Below are positions 28,636 to 37,838 of a stretch of DNA of 64,000 bases, piece by piece (the stretch's first letter is position 1; each line of letters starts with the position of its first letter). A program made the translations under genes and the position numbers. The notes below the pieces were generated by a model. That model had not been told where the DNA came from, searched no databases, and saw only the letters and a list, made by a program, of their open reading frames with translations. The DNA comes from Gammaproteobacteria bacterium (lineage in GTDB: Bacteria; Pseudomonadota; Gammaproteobacteria; Ga0077536), in the NCBI GenBank assembly GCA_021773835.1, contig JAJFJQ010000028.1, positions 248,001 to 312,000 of the forward strand, written 5' to 3'.

Positions 28636-29964
28636 GTGCTGCTTGTAATGCTTGCAAGTGATATCCGTCGACTTTGCCTAATCATCGGCTTCGCGATAAT
28701 CGCGGGGTGGGCAATTGGCAACATCTTACTGTCGCTACTTGTCGCTGTGCTACTGTATTGCGCGTGGCTACACCAGCAGGTGGGCCAGCTACTGCGCTGG
28801 ATCCGGGACCGCAAGCACACGCCGGCACCCGAACCGCGTGGTGTATTCGAAGACTTGTGCCGCGAGCTCGACTACCTCAGAGATCGCGATAAAAAACGCA
28901 AAAAGAAACTTCGCGCCTATCTCAAGCAGTTCCAGCAAGCGACTCGAGCCTTACCGGACGGTACCGTCGTACTCGATGAACTCGGGTCGGTAAAATGGGC
29001 CAACAAAGCCGCTACCGCCACCCTCGGTATTCGCTGGCCGGACGACAATAATCAGCGAATCACTAATTTAGTCCGCATGCCGGAACTCGTTGAGTTCATC
29101 GATGTAGCGACGAAAAAATCAAGTATTGATGTCGCCTCTCCAGTCGACCCTGAAATCCGGCTCAATATTCGCCTTACACCCTATGGTAACAACCAACGTT
29201 TATTCGTTGCGCGCGACATCACCCAATTACATCGCACCGATCAAATCCGAAGCGACTTTGTGGCCAACGTTTCCCACGAGCTCAAAACACCGATCACAGT
29301 GCTGCGCGGGTACCTAGAAACGATGAGCTCACAACAAGAACTGTGCCCGCCCGCTTGGCAACCGGGTCTTGAACAGATGGGAAATCATGTTAAACGGATG
29401 CAAGCGGTCGTTGAGGATTTATTGACGCTTTCGAAGCTGGAACAAAACGATCACGTTGCTGACCACGCACCGGTTCCCGTGGCGGAGATGATCACGGATA
29501 TCCATCGGCAGGCGCAAAACCTTGAGGACCATTCGGATCATATTTTCGTACTCGAAATTGACACCAACCTTGAAATACTCGGATCGAGCAACGAACTATT
29601 CAGCTGTTTTTCAAATCTCGTTTTTAATGCGGTTCAATACACTGCCGCACGTGGCGTCATAGAAATTCAATGGTACCGTGATGAATACGGGGCCCATTTT
29701 TCCGTCAAAGACAATGGCAAAGGGATCCCGGTGGAAAAAATTCCGCGCTTGACAGAGCGCTTCTATCGAGTGGATAGATCCCGTGCACGGGCTCTTGGAG
29801 GGACAGGACTTGGGCTCGCTATCGTCAATCATGTCCTCTCGCGACATCAAGCGACCCTACACGTGGAAAGCGAAGTCGGGCTTGGGAGTACGTTTCGATG
29901 CGACTTTCGACCAGAATCAATTGTCGCAGCACAGGTCCATGACGCCGAAGATCAGTCGGCTTAA
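28636..29964 (+). CDS. phoR: Phosphate regulon sensor histidine kinase PhoR
   Basis: Inner-membrane kinase that phosphorylates PhoB when phosphate is low. Two adjacent membrane helices (about residues 12-46), charged linker (60-97), PAS domain (about 98-195), and HisKA with phosphorylated His214 (VSHELKTPITVLRGYL). The HATPase domain includes NLVFNAVQYT, DNGKGIP and GGTGLGLAIVNHV. As in E. coli PhoR there is no large periplasmic sensor, consistent with signalling through Pst and PhoU. The start is either GTG 28636 (442 aa) or ATG 28648 (438 aa); neither has a strong binding site. The stop shares TTAA with the phoU stop. Confidence 0.96.
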   Translation: MLLVMLASDIRRLCLIIGFAIIAGWAIGNILLSLLVAVLLYCAWLHQQVGQLLRWIRDRKHTPAPEPRGVFEDLCRELDYLRDRDKKRKKKLRAYLKQFQQATRALPDGTVVLDELGSVKWANKAATATLGIRWPDDNNQRITNLVRMPELVEFIDVATKKSSIDVASPVDPEIRLNIRLTPYGNNQRLFVARDITQLHRTDQIRSDFVANVSHELKTPITVLRGYLETMSSQQELCPPAWQPGLEQMGNHVKRMQAVVEDLLTLSKLEQNDHVADHAPVPVAEMITDIHRQAQNLEDHSDHIFVLEIDTNLEILGSSNELFSCFSNLVFNAVQYTAARGVIEIQWYRDEYGAHFSVKDNGKGIPVEKIPRLTERFYRVDRSRARALGGTGLGLAIVNHVLSRHQATLHVESEVGLGSTFRCDFRPESIVAAQVHDAEDQSA

Positions 29965-30686
29965 TTTTTTGACGAGAGCTTCAATTCCTGCTCAATGTCT
30001 TCAAGCGACGTGTGCCGTACGTCCTTACCCTCGACAAAATAGATGATGTACTCACCAATATTATTGGCGTGGTCGCCAATACGTTCGAACGCGCGCACGG
30101 CGAGTACGGCGTTTAACACCTGAGAGATACTACGAGGATCTTCCATCATGTAGGTGATGAGTTGCCGCATGATGGCATTGTTTTCTTCATCCACTTCCGG
30201 GTCTTGTTTCGCCACATGAAACGCGGCCTGCGAATCCATTCTGGCAAACGCATCGAGCACCTCATGCAACATCCGTTTTACGTGATTGCCCATCGAGAGA
30301 ATGCCAACGTAATATGACTTAGGACTTTCCGAAGTCGTTAATTCGAGCGCCATGCGCCCGACCTTTTCGACCTCATCACCAATGCGCTCAAGATCCGTGA
30401 TGGTCTTACTAACCGCTAGAACCAAGCGAAGGTCGCCCGCGGCGGGCTGGCGTCTAAGCAATATTCGTGTGCATTCCTCATCGATTTCAACCTCAAGGGC
30501 ATTGACCTTGTAGTCATTAGTAGCAACGTACTCAGCTGCTTCGGAGTCACTGTTGCCGAGGGCGCTCAGTGCCCTGGTCAAATGGTCTTCAACTAACCCC
30601 CCCATCGCGAGCACCTTCGCACGCAAGTCATTTAATTCATTGTCGAATTGCTGAGAAATATGAACTGGGATTTGTCTCGATGCCAT
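29961..30686 (-). CDS. phoU: Phosphate signalling protein PhoU
   Basis: Negative regulator that links PstB activity to PhoR. Two three-helix PhoU repeats (about residues 8-115 and 118-225), each with a conserved E-x3-D-rich helix; the first contains ILLRRQPAAGDLRLVLAVSK and the second RAFERIGDHANNIGE. 241 aa. ATG start. Last gene of pstSCAB-phoU, converging on phoR with a 4-base overlap at the stops. Confidence 0.97.
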   Translation of the reverse strand: MASRQIPVHISQQFDNELNDLRAKVLAMGGLVEDHLTRALSALGNSDSEAAEYVATNDYKVNALEVEIDEECTRILLRRQPAAGDLRLVLAVSKTITDLERIGDEVEKVGRMALELTTSESPKSYYVGILSMGNHVKRMLHEVLDAFARMDSQAAFHVAKQDPEVDEENNAIMRQLITYMMEDPRSISQVLNAVLAVRAFERIGDHANNIGEYIIYFVEGKDVRHTSLEDIEQELKLSSKN

Positions 30687-30701
30687 TTCGCCTATCTCTA
30701 C

Positions 30702-31553
30702 CTAGCCGTAGCGGCCGGTTATGTAATCTTCCGTTTGTTTCTTGTCCGGGTTAGTAAAAATCTTGTTGGTGTCGCCGAATTCGATTAAATCACCCAAATA
30801 CATAAACGCCGTGTAGTCGGAGACGCGCGTGGCCTGCTGCATATTGTGGGTGACGATGACGATGGTGTAGTCCTGCTTCAGTTCGTAGATAAGTTCTTCG
30901 ATTTTCAGGGTCGATATTGGATCTAGAGCTGAAGCTGGCTCGTCGAGCAAAAGGACTTCCGGCTCAATCGCAATCGCGCGGGCGATAACCAGCCGTTGTT
31001 GCTGTCCGCCAGAAAGGCTTAAAGCGCTTTCGTGGATCCGGTCTTTTACCTCATCCCAGAGGGCGGCGGCACGTAAGGATCGCTCTACCGCCGTGTCCAG
31101 TACACGCCGATTTTTAATTCCTTGGATGCGAAGTCCGTAAGCGACGTTTTCATAGATCGATTTCGGAAACGGATTGGGTTTTTGAAACACCATACCGATG
31201 CGGCGCCGAAGATTTGCTACATTGACTTCTCGATCGTAGATGTCTTCATCGTGCAAATATATTGAGCCGTTAATCGTGACGCCGTCGATGAGGTCGTTCA
31301 TCCGGTTGAAACACCGGAGCAAGGTCGATTTTCCGCAGCCGCTTGGCCCGATGAACGCGGTGACCATTTTCTCAGGGATCGACATGTTGACCCCGTTTAG
31401 CGCTTGTTTTTCGCTATAGAAGAGGTCGAGATCCGCTACTGTCAAACAGACATCGCGTCCTCCGAAGTCCACTGGCGCTGGGGCATCCGTTGCGAGCGGT
31501 TCGTTCTCCAATGGTTCCGACATAGGCAGCACTTTTTCTTGGGGCTCACTCAT
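30702..31553 (-). CDS. pstB: Phosphate ABC transporter ATP-binding protein PstB
   Basis: ATPase of the high-affinity phosphate importer. Walker [10 protein letters not shown] at residues 69-77, Q-loop QKPNPFP, signature LSGGQQQR, Walker [13 protein letters not shown] and His switch VTHNMQQA. 283 aa; about 30 extra, Pro/Glu-rich residues precede the usual N-terminus. ATG start. It lies 42 bases after pstA and 15 before phoU. Confidence 0.97.
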   Translation of the reverse strand: MSEPQEKVLPMSEPLENEPLATDAPAPVDFGGRDVCLTVADLDLFYSEKQALNGVNMSIPEKMVTAFIGPSGCGKSTLLRCFNRMNDLIDGVTINGSIYLHDEDIYDREVNVANLRRRIGMVFQKPNPFPKSIYENVAYGLRIQGIKNRRVLDTAVERSLRAAALWDEVKDRIHESALSLSGGQQQRLVIARAIAIEPEVLLLDEPASALDPISTLKIEELIYELKQDYTIVIVTHNMQQATRVSDYTAFMYLGDLIEFGDTNKIFTNPDKKQTEDYITGRYG

Positions 31554-31595
31554 TATTCCAGGCCCACGATGCAGATTTGACCGGTTAAGGGCGCG

Positions 31596-33266
31596 TCAGC
31601 TTTCTGCGGCATTGTACTTCTCTCGCAATTGATTGCGAATGCGAATTGCCGCGATATTTAACGTAACGATCAATATAACGAGCAACAATGCGGTGGCGTA
31701 TACCAGCGGGCGTGCGGCTTCGACATTTGGACTCTGGAATCCTACATCATAAATGTGGAAGCCAAGGTGCATGAATTTGCGGTCGACGTGTAGGAACGGA
31801 AAGTTACCATCCAACGGCAAAGATGGTGCCAGCTTGACCACGCCGACCATCATTAGCGGAGCGACCTCACCGGCAGCGCGTGCGATCGATAATATAAGAC
31901 CCGTCATCATCGCCGGGGTCGCCATCGGTAATACCGTGCGCCAAAGCGTTTCCGCCTTGGTTGCACCGAGCGCCAAACTTCCTTCCCGGATAGCACGAGG
32001 GATCCGCGTTAAGCCTTCTTCGGTGGAGACGATCACCACCGGAACGGTCAGGATCGCTAGCGTAAGCGCCGACCACAGGATCCCCGGGGTTCCAAAGGTT
32101 GGCGCCGGCAGCGCTTCGGGGAAAAAGATCTGATCAATATTGCCGCCGAGAAAATAGACAAAGAACCCGAGCCCGAAAACACCATAAACAATAGAAGGCA
32201 CGCCCGCCAGATTATTGACAGCGATCCGGATCGTCCGCGTCAACAACCCTTGGTGCGCGTATTCACGCAGATAAATCGCCGCAATAACGCCAAACGGCGT
32301 GACAAAAACCGACATCAAAATCACTAGCAAGACGGTACCGAAAATAGCCGGAAACACGCCGCCTTCGGTATTTGCCTCGCGTGGCTCTTCAGAAATGAAT
32401 TCCCACACTTTCGCGCCGTAGTGGAGAATCTTATCGCCAAGGTCCATCTTGTTCGGGCGAAAGGCGCGCACCAGTTTTGCGACCGGCAACTCGACAGTTT
32501 GGCCGGTTACCGTCGTAACCGTAATTGAATCTCGCCCGGCCTTAGCATAAAGATTCGCCAGCTCATCATTAAATTCGTTGTAACGCGAATTCAGCTCCAC
32601 GCGGTCACGTCCTAGACGCTGAAATACCTCGGGGTCATTTTTTCCGCCTAGCTGTAGCGCCTTTTCACGCAATCGTAATCGTTCCATCGCATAATTTATT
32701 TTGCCAATTTCCTTTTTCTCTATGCGGTGAATCTGTGTCTCAAGCTCCGTTTTACGAGCAATACTTTTCTGAAGTTCGCCCCAGGTGGCATCCCCGGCGG
32801 CAACCACATTGCCGCTGTGCTTTACCTCGGTTAGGAATCCATAAAAATTACCCCATTCGTCGCGTTCGATAACAACCGCGTCGAGTGGAATGGAGCGTGA
32901 TTTTATGTCGGTTTCGTTAACCCAACTAAAGTCGGCTCCGGCGATATCGCGGTTACCGGATTTCACGAGATAGCGGGTGATAATTTCAACGCCTTCCGGG
33001 ACGTAGTCACCACGACCGCGAACCCGTGCCGCGCTTACTTTCTCTTCATCGACAATACTGCCGAGCAGGGTAGACACCGTGCCGTCGGACTCAGCCAGCT
33101 CAATTGATTGCACCGTCGCAGGCCAAAAATGCCCCAGCCCGCGAACGGCGATCAGCAACAACAGGCCGAACACCATCACGAGGTTGAGGCTTACCATGCC
33201 GGCGCTCAACCAGACCCATGGGCTTCCACTGCGTACCCAATTTGTTATTCGCGCTGGCTGGGTCAC
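31596..33266 (-). CDS. pstA: Phosphate ABC transporter permease PstA, large form
   Basis: Membrane subunit of the phosphate importer. After the first helix (about residues 18-42) there is a periplasmic insertion of about 260 residues. Within it, residues 165-245 are highly charged and probably a coiled coil (RKTELETQIHRIEKKE). The MetI permease core follows (about 305-545) with the EAA-loop segment REGSLALGATKAETLWRTVLP. 556 aa, nearly twice E. coli PstA (296). Large PstA also occurs in Pseudomonas. GTG start with a weak binding site; 9 bases after pstC. Confidence 0.95.
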   Translation of the reverse strand: MTQPARITNWVRSGSPWVWLSAGMVSLNLVMVFGLLLLIAVRGLGHFWPATVQSIELAESDGTVSTLLGSIVDEEKVSAARVRGRGDYVPEGVEIITRYLVKSGNRDIAGADFSWVNETDIKSRSIPLDAVVIERDEWGNFYGFLTEVKHSGNVVAAGDATWGELQKSIARKTELETQIHRIEKKEIGKINYAMERLRLREKALQLGGKNDPEVFQRLGRDRVELNSRYNEFNDELANLYAKAGRDSITVTTVTGQTVELPVAKLVRAFRPNKMDLGDKILHYGAKVWEFISEEPREANTEGGVFPAIFGTVLLVILMSVFVTPFGVIAAIYLREYAHQGLLTRTIRIAVNNLAGVPSIVYGVFGLGFFVYFLGGNIDQIFFPEALPAPTFGTPGILWSALTLAILTVPVVIVSTEEGLTRIPRAIREGSLALGATKAETLWRTVLPMATPAMMTGLILSIARAAGEVAPLMMVGVVKLAPSLPLDGNFPFLHVDRKFMHLGFHIYDVGFQSPNVEAARPLVYATALLLVILIVTLNIAAIRIRNQLREKYNAAES

Positions 33267-33275
33267 GATAATGAT

Positions 33276-35537
33276 CTACAGGTTGCTGTATTTGACACGT
33301 AGTCGTTGGCGCACGATTTCCGCCACCGTGTTTACAACGAAAGTCACCAGAAAAAGTACGAGAGCCGCCAAAAACAACACGCGAAAATGTGTGCTATTGA
33401 CTTCTGACTCCGGCATTTCTACCGCAATATTGGCCGACAAGGCACGAAATCCCTCGAAGATATTGAGATCCATAATTGGTGTGTTTCCGGTTGCCATGAG
33501 TACGATCATGGTTTCGCCAACCGCACGCCCAAGACCGATCATGACCGCCGAGAATATACCGGGACTAGCGGTTAGAATTACGACGCCAATAACCGTTTGC
33601 CAAGGTGTCGCACCGAGCGCCAAGGATCCTGAAGTCAGGTGCCGCGGGACGCCAAAAACCGCATCCTCACTTATCGAAAATATCGTTGGGATAACGGCGA
33701 AACCGATCGCCATCCCTACGACCAAGGAGTTGCGTTGGTCATAATCTATGCCCATTTCGGAGGACAACCATAACGGTAAACTGCCGTCGAAAAATGTCGC
33801 TTCTAGCGGATGGCTCAGAGCAAGCGAAAACCATATCGCAAGACAAACCACAGGAATCAAGATTGCCGCCTCCCATCCATCGAGCACAAAACCTCGAATA
33901 CTCGGCGGCAGGCGTTCGAGTAAAAATGAAACCAACACGAACGATGTCGGAACTAAAACAAAGGCAAGAAAAACGCCCGACAAATATGTTTCGATCAATG
34001 GTGCAAGCCAAAGGCCGGCAAGAAATCCTAAAATCACGGTGGGTAGCGCAGCCATAACCTCCACGGAGGGCTTAACGAAAGATCGCATTTTGGGGGTCAT
34101 GAAATAAGCGGTATAAACGGCACCTAAAATCGCCAGAGGGATGGCGAAAAGCATCGCGTAGATGGCCGCTTTGATGGTACCAAAGGTTAGCGGCGTAAGA
34201 CTAAACTTCGGCTCGAAATCACTGCTCGCAGAAGACGATTGCCAGATATATTCAGGCTCGCTCCGACTTTCATACCAAACCTTACCCCACAGTGATTGCC
34301 ACGACACTTCAGGGTGCTCGTTATGTACCCGATGCATCGAGACCATGCCACTGTCGGTCACGCTGAGCATTGCATCGGCGCGGGGGCTTATTGATACCGC
34401 GTGCAGCTTTTCCTCAGCAATATTATCAACCAACAACACTCGGCCAGCCGTAGTATGAAATAGGCCGACGTTCCCACGGCTGTCAGTAGCCAAAAATCCC
34501 TTGCGGTAGTATTCGGGGGCCAATTTATTAACCGCGGAATCGAAGGCGCGGAAGCCCCGAACGCGTTCGAGCGAGTAATTGTTGTTATCGTCGCGCAGCG
34601 GAAACCATTGCTGAATCTGCCCACTAGAGTCACCGACGAGTATAGAGATACCGCCGCTTAAAAATTCAATTGAGCTTAACGTTCCGCCGTCGGCTGCCAC
34701 GTTAACGAGATCTAACAGGCGCGGATCCGTTTTGTCTTGGATATTGAAATAGCTTATTTGGCCATCGCTAGAGGCGGCATAAAGCTCACGCTGATCGACG
34801 TCGACCAGCAGAAATGCTAGCGGATAGTCGATACTCGGGAGCTCTATATGATTTACTTCTAAACTTAGCTCGTCACCGAGCAGCGATTCCTCCACAGCGA
34901 CGTGCGTCATTATCATGGCACCATCTGTCGTGGCCGCAACAATTGTGGTTTCTTCCAGGCTGGAGTTGGCCGCCATCAATGCGATCGAGCCACGGTCACC
35001 AATACCGAGATCGATTGGCGTAGGGCCTAGGGGATATTCCAGTGATGGGGTGATGTGCCGTTTATCGTTGGGATAACTGATTGCATAATGCGGTCGGACA
35101 ACGATCGCACGGCCATTATCGACCGCCAAGTAGACACTTCCCTCGTTGGGATCGCCGCTGGCGCTGGCGAAGATCTTGCGCTCATCGCCGTCAAGGACAT
35201 CGCCTTGTTCAATTGGTGTTCCGTTAGCGGTACGAAAAAAAGCATAACGTCCGTCGGCAGTGATCGCGAAACCGATCTCTGCGTATTCGTCGAGCGCCAG
35301 ATGAACGATATCTGTCCCGCTGTACGGTAGTTGATATTTCGCTATCTGTTCGATGCGTGCGCCGGCAAACATCGGGGCAACGACGTAAAACAGGTAAAAG
35401 AAAATCATCACGATCGCGACGATCACCCCGATCCCGCCGACCGCCATGGTCCACCCAAAGGCGCGATCTTTGAGCGTGCGCCAGTTGCGCTGGCGGATCT
35501 CAGCCCGCTCCGTCGCATCGCTCAACGCATTTTCCAC
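33276..35537 (-). CDS. pstC: Phosphate ABC transporter permease PstC with periplasmic beta-propeller-like insertion
   Basis: Membrane subunit partnering PstA. First helix about residues 32-56, then an insertion of about 390 residues (58-450). It has repeating beta-strand units ending in patterns such as GRYAFFRTANG, ELYAASSDGQISYF, ISILVGDSSGQIQQWF and KGFLATDSRGNVGLF, typical of WD40/PQQ-like propeller blades. The MetI core follows (about 452-750) with ALGATPWQTVIGVVI. 753 aa against 319 in E. coli. GTG start preceded by GAGG about 8 bases upstream. 23 bases after pstS. Confidence 0.95.
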   Translation of the reverse strand: MENALSDATERAEIRQRNWRTLKDRAFGWTMAVGGIGVIVAIVMIFFYLFYVVAPMFAGARIEQIAKYQLPYSGTDIVHLALDEYAEIGFAITADGRYAFFRTANGTPIEQGDVLDGDERKIFASASGDPNEGSVYLAVDNGRAIVVRPHYAISYPNDKRHITPSLEYPLGPTPIDLGIGDRGSIALMAANSSLEETTIVAATTDGAMIMTHVAVEESLLGDELSLEVNHIELPSIDYPLAFLLVDVDQRELYAASSDGQISYFNIQDKTDPRLLDLVNVAADGGTLSSIEFLSGGISILVGDSSGQIQQWFPLRDDNNNYSLERVRGFRAFDSAVNKLAPEYYRKGFLATDSRGNVGLFHTTAGRVLLVDNIAEEKLHAVSISPRADAMLSVTDSGMVSMHRVHNEHPEVSWQSLWGKVWYESRSEPEYIWQSSSASSDFEPKFSLTPLTFGTIKAAIYAMLFAIPLAILGAVYTAYFMTPKMRSFVKPSVEVMAALPTVILGFLAGLWLAPLIETYLSGVFLAFVLVPTSFVLVSFLLERLPPSIRGFVLDGWEAAILIPVVCLAIWFSLALSHPLEATFFDGSLPLWLSSEMGIDYDQRNSLVVGMAIGFAVIPTIFSISEDAVFGVPRHLTSGSLALGATPWQTVIGVVILTASPGIFSAVMIGLGRAVGETMIVLMATGNTPIMDLNIFEGFRALSANIAVEMPESEVNSTHFRVLFLAALVLFLVTFVVNTVAEIVRQRLRVKYSNL

Positions 35538-35560
35538 GCGCCTACCTCATTGTTGGACAA

Positions 35561-36532
35561 TTAGCTATCTAGCAGCGGTTCGTATTTTTGCACAACTTTA
35601 GATGGCAACGGTATATATCCGTCTTTTATGACGACACCCTGACCGGTTTTCGAAAGAATCATTCGAATAAACTCTCGTTCCAATGGCAGTAACCCGTTGT
35701 TGGGGTGTTTGTTTACGTAAACATACAGAAATCTCGACAGGGGAAACTGTCCGGATATTGCGTTCTCTGCGGTTGCTTCAACGAAATCGCCGTCATCCTT
35801 CTTCGACAGCGGTACCGCGCGCACACCTGAAGTACGGTAACCGATCCCGGAATAACCAATACCATTGATTGATTTCGTCACGCCCTGCACGACTGACGCC
35901 GAGCCCGGTTGTTCGTTTACCGAATTCTTGAAATCACCTTTGCACAACGCCTTTTTCTTAAAATAACCATACGTGCCAGATACCGAATTCCGGCCATAGA
36001 GTTGCACCGGGCGGGTCGACCATTCACCGGTCATGCCAAGGTCGCCCCACACCGAAACATCCCGCTCGTAACCACATTTTCGAGTCGCCGAAAATATTGC
36101 GTCTACCTGGGGAATTGAAAGCCCGGCGATGGGATTGTCTTTATTGACGTAAACGGCGAGTGCATCGATGGCAACGGGAATTGCCGTTGGTTTATATCCG
36201 TGCCGCGTCTCGAAGGATTCGATCTCTTTATCTTTCATCTTGCGGCTCATCGGACCTAGGTTTGAGGTACCCTCGGTTAGCGCCGGCGGAGCGGTACTCG
36301 AGCCCGCTGCTTGAACTTGGATGTTGACGTTCGGATACAATCGTTTGAATTCTTCACTCCAGAGCGTCATCAGGTTCGCCAAAGTGTCGGAACCAACGCT
36401 CGAAATGTTGCCCGATACGCCGCTTGCCTTGACGTATTCGGGTAATGCGTCATCGACGGTAGGTGCCGAAAATGCTGGCGCCATAGTCGTAAAAGCAATC
36501 GCCGAAACAACGCTAACTATCAGATTTTTCAC
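35561..36532 (-). CDS. pstS: Phosphate ABC transporter periplasmic phosphate-binding protein PstS
   Basis: Periplasmic phosphate receptor. Signal peptide residues 1-23 ending APAFSA, then the PBP-like domain with the phosphate-contact segments [20 protein letters not shown] and [18 protein letters not shown]. 323 aa. The GTG at 36532 has a strong GGAGG six bases upstream and begins a standard signal peptide. An upstream TTG or ATG near 36592 would lie inside the predicted -10 of the Pho promoter and is excluded. First gene of the pst operon. Confidence 0.96.
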   Translation of the reverse strand: MKNLIVSVVSAIAFTTMAPAFSAPTVDDALPEYVKASGVSGNISSVGSDTLANLMTLWSEEFKRLYPNVNIQVQAAGSSTAPPALTEGTSNLGPMSRKMKDKEIESFETRHGYKPTAIPVAIDALAVYVNKDNPIAGLSIPQVDAIFSATRKCGYERDVSVWGDLGMTGEWSTRPVQLYGRNSVSGTYGYFKKKALCKGDFKNSVNEQPGSASVVQGVTKSINGIGYSGIGYRTSGVRAVPLSKKDDGDFVEATAENAISGQFPLSRFLYVYVNKHPNNGLLPLEREFIRMILSKTGQGVVIKDGYIPLPSKVVQKYEPLLDS

Positions 36533-36591
36533 CGCTTCCCTCCATTTCCCGCGCCTTAAATGAGCGCGCCGAGTTGCCTCAAGACGGTGCA

Positions 36592-36625
36592 ATTAGACGG
36601 TTAGATTGTTACAGGCGTATGACAG
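36592..36625 (-). promoter_or_regulatory. Pho box and -10 element of pstSCAB-phoU
   Basis: On the minus strand: CTGTCAT (36619-36625), ACGC, CTGTAAC (36608-36614), then 10 bases and TCTAAT (36592-36597). This is close to the E. coli Pho-box consensus (CTGTCAT repeats with 4 bp between) with correct spacing to -10. It places pstS under PhoB and leaves a leader of about 50 bases. Confidence 0.85.
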
Positions 36626-36689
36626 CGACACGGGGATATAAGATTGGGTATCTAGTTTCGGGAAAGAAACCCCGGTGGGCGAACCAGCG

Positions 36690-37544
36690 TCATCGCTCGG
36701 CCCCGATGTAGCTGATCCAACCGGCATCGGCATCGGCGTCATCTACCGGGAGAAACTCGCCATTGCCTTCCTTTTCGTCTTCATCCCAACCTTGCCAATA
36801 AACGACCACCTTACTAAACCCCGCTTCGCTTAAAATTTCGCGTATTTCGGGAAGAGTCCATAGACGCCAATCATAGGTAAAGGCATTTTTTAAACGAGAC
36901 CCATCTTTAAACTTGAAATGGATGTGGCACAAGATCTCGCCAGTGATTGGATTGTACGCGGCCTGATCCCAGGTGTAGGTGTAGTCCTTGTATTTCGTGT
37001 GCTCCTTCATCACATGAGACGCATCATATCCACCGTAACAATCGAGAAAAAATATCCCGTCCTCAACGAGGGATGCATGGACATTGGCGAAGTAATCTCT
37101 AAGACGCGACCGTTCCTTAAATATCCAGTAACTGAAATTCATGGCCAGCACGATATCCTGCGGCGGTGTCTCGACCTCGATGACATCGGCTTTAACGAGG
37201 GCGACCCGCTCGCGTTGATGCTCCGCTAATCCTGCAATATGCCGGTTGCGCCCCGATTGCAGCACTGCTTCGTCTAGATCGACCCCGATCGCATAATTTG
37301 CGGCTCGCCGCCGGACCCATTCGCAAGAAGTATTCGCCGTACCGCAGAAATCCTCACGTAGAAAATTAGCTTCACGTCCTCGCAAGGTCGCAAAAGTCTC
37401 ATCGACGAAGTCAATTTCCGACTCGACCGCCTGTACAGAGTTCTCGTAGAGCACATGTGGATCTGCAGTATCAGCGGTTAATTTTGCACTTTTCTTTTCG
37501 CCGGCATTTTTACCCTTTGCCCGCTTTTTGCGTTTTTGTCCCAT
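36690..37544 (-). CDS. Class I SAM-dependent methyltransferase, substrate unknown
   Basis: Rossmann-type methyltransferase. A Lys-rich N-terminal tail (residues 1-25) is followed by the fold, with motif region FCGTANTSCEWVRRRAANYAIGVDLDE, acidic loop VKADVIEVETPPQDIVLAMNFSYW and a Trp/Asp-rich C-terminal part ending in acidic residues. ATG at 37544 with GGAAAAC before it; 284 aa. It is upstream of pstS on the same strand but separated by the Pho promoter, so it is probably a separate unit. I cannot say what it methylates. Confidence 0.8.
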   Translation of the reverse strand: MGQKRKKRAKGKNAGEKKSAKLTADTADPHVLYENSVQAVESEIDFVDETFATLRGREANFLREDFCGTANTSCEWVRRRAANYAIGVDLDEAVLQSGRNRHIAGLAEHQRERVALVKADVIEVETPPQDIVLAMNFSYWIFKERSRLRDYFANVHASLVEDGIFFLDCYGGYDASHVMKEHTKYKDYTYTWDQAAYNPITGEILCHIHFKFKDGSRLKNAFTYDWRLWTLPEIREILSEAGFSKVVVYWQGWDEDEKEGNGEFLPVDDADADAGWISYIGAER

Positions 37545-37838
37545 GTTTTCCAACCGATCCAGCTATAATGGTAAGGAATAAGGCGCGCGATTCTATCATC
37601 AGAAATCCATGAATACCTGCGCCACAGATGTGCCCATGCGAAATTGCCTTGATCAAACAGAGCGCGCCGACCTCGTTTCACGCGCGCACATAAACGGACC
37701 GACCGGCACCTACGCCGTTATTGGTGCAGCGGTTGCGCATAGGTCGATCGGTTCGACCTCCGGCCATCGACCACCCATCGCCCAAGACCAATCGCCACAT
37801 CGTAGTGTGGTCGACACCATCCGCGCAGAGAATAAATA
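37545..37838. other. 294-base region upstream of ppk1 with an uncertain small frame
   Basis: Contains a TATAAT-like element near 37564 without a good -35, and a plus-strand frame of 76 codons (37609-37839) whose stop overlaps the ppk1 ATG as TAATG. The encoded peptide is polar, has no known motif and no ribosome-binding site before its ATG. I do not count it as a gene, but the stop-start overlap would fit a leader peptide. No Pho box was seen. Confidence 0.4.

Noticed and set aside
37545-37838. Pho box before ppk1
   Set aside because: No pair of TGTCAT-like half-sites with 4-bp spacing was found, so PhoB control of ppk1 is not supported.
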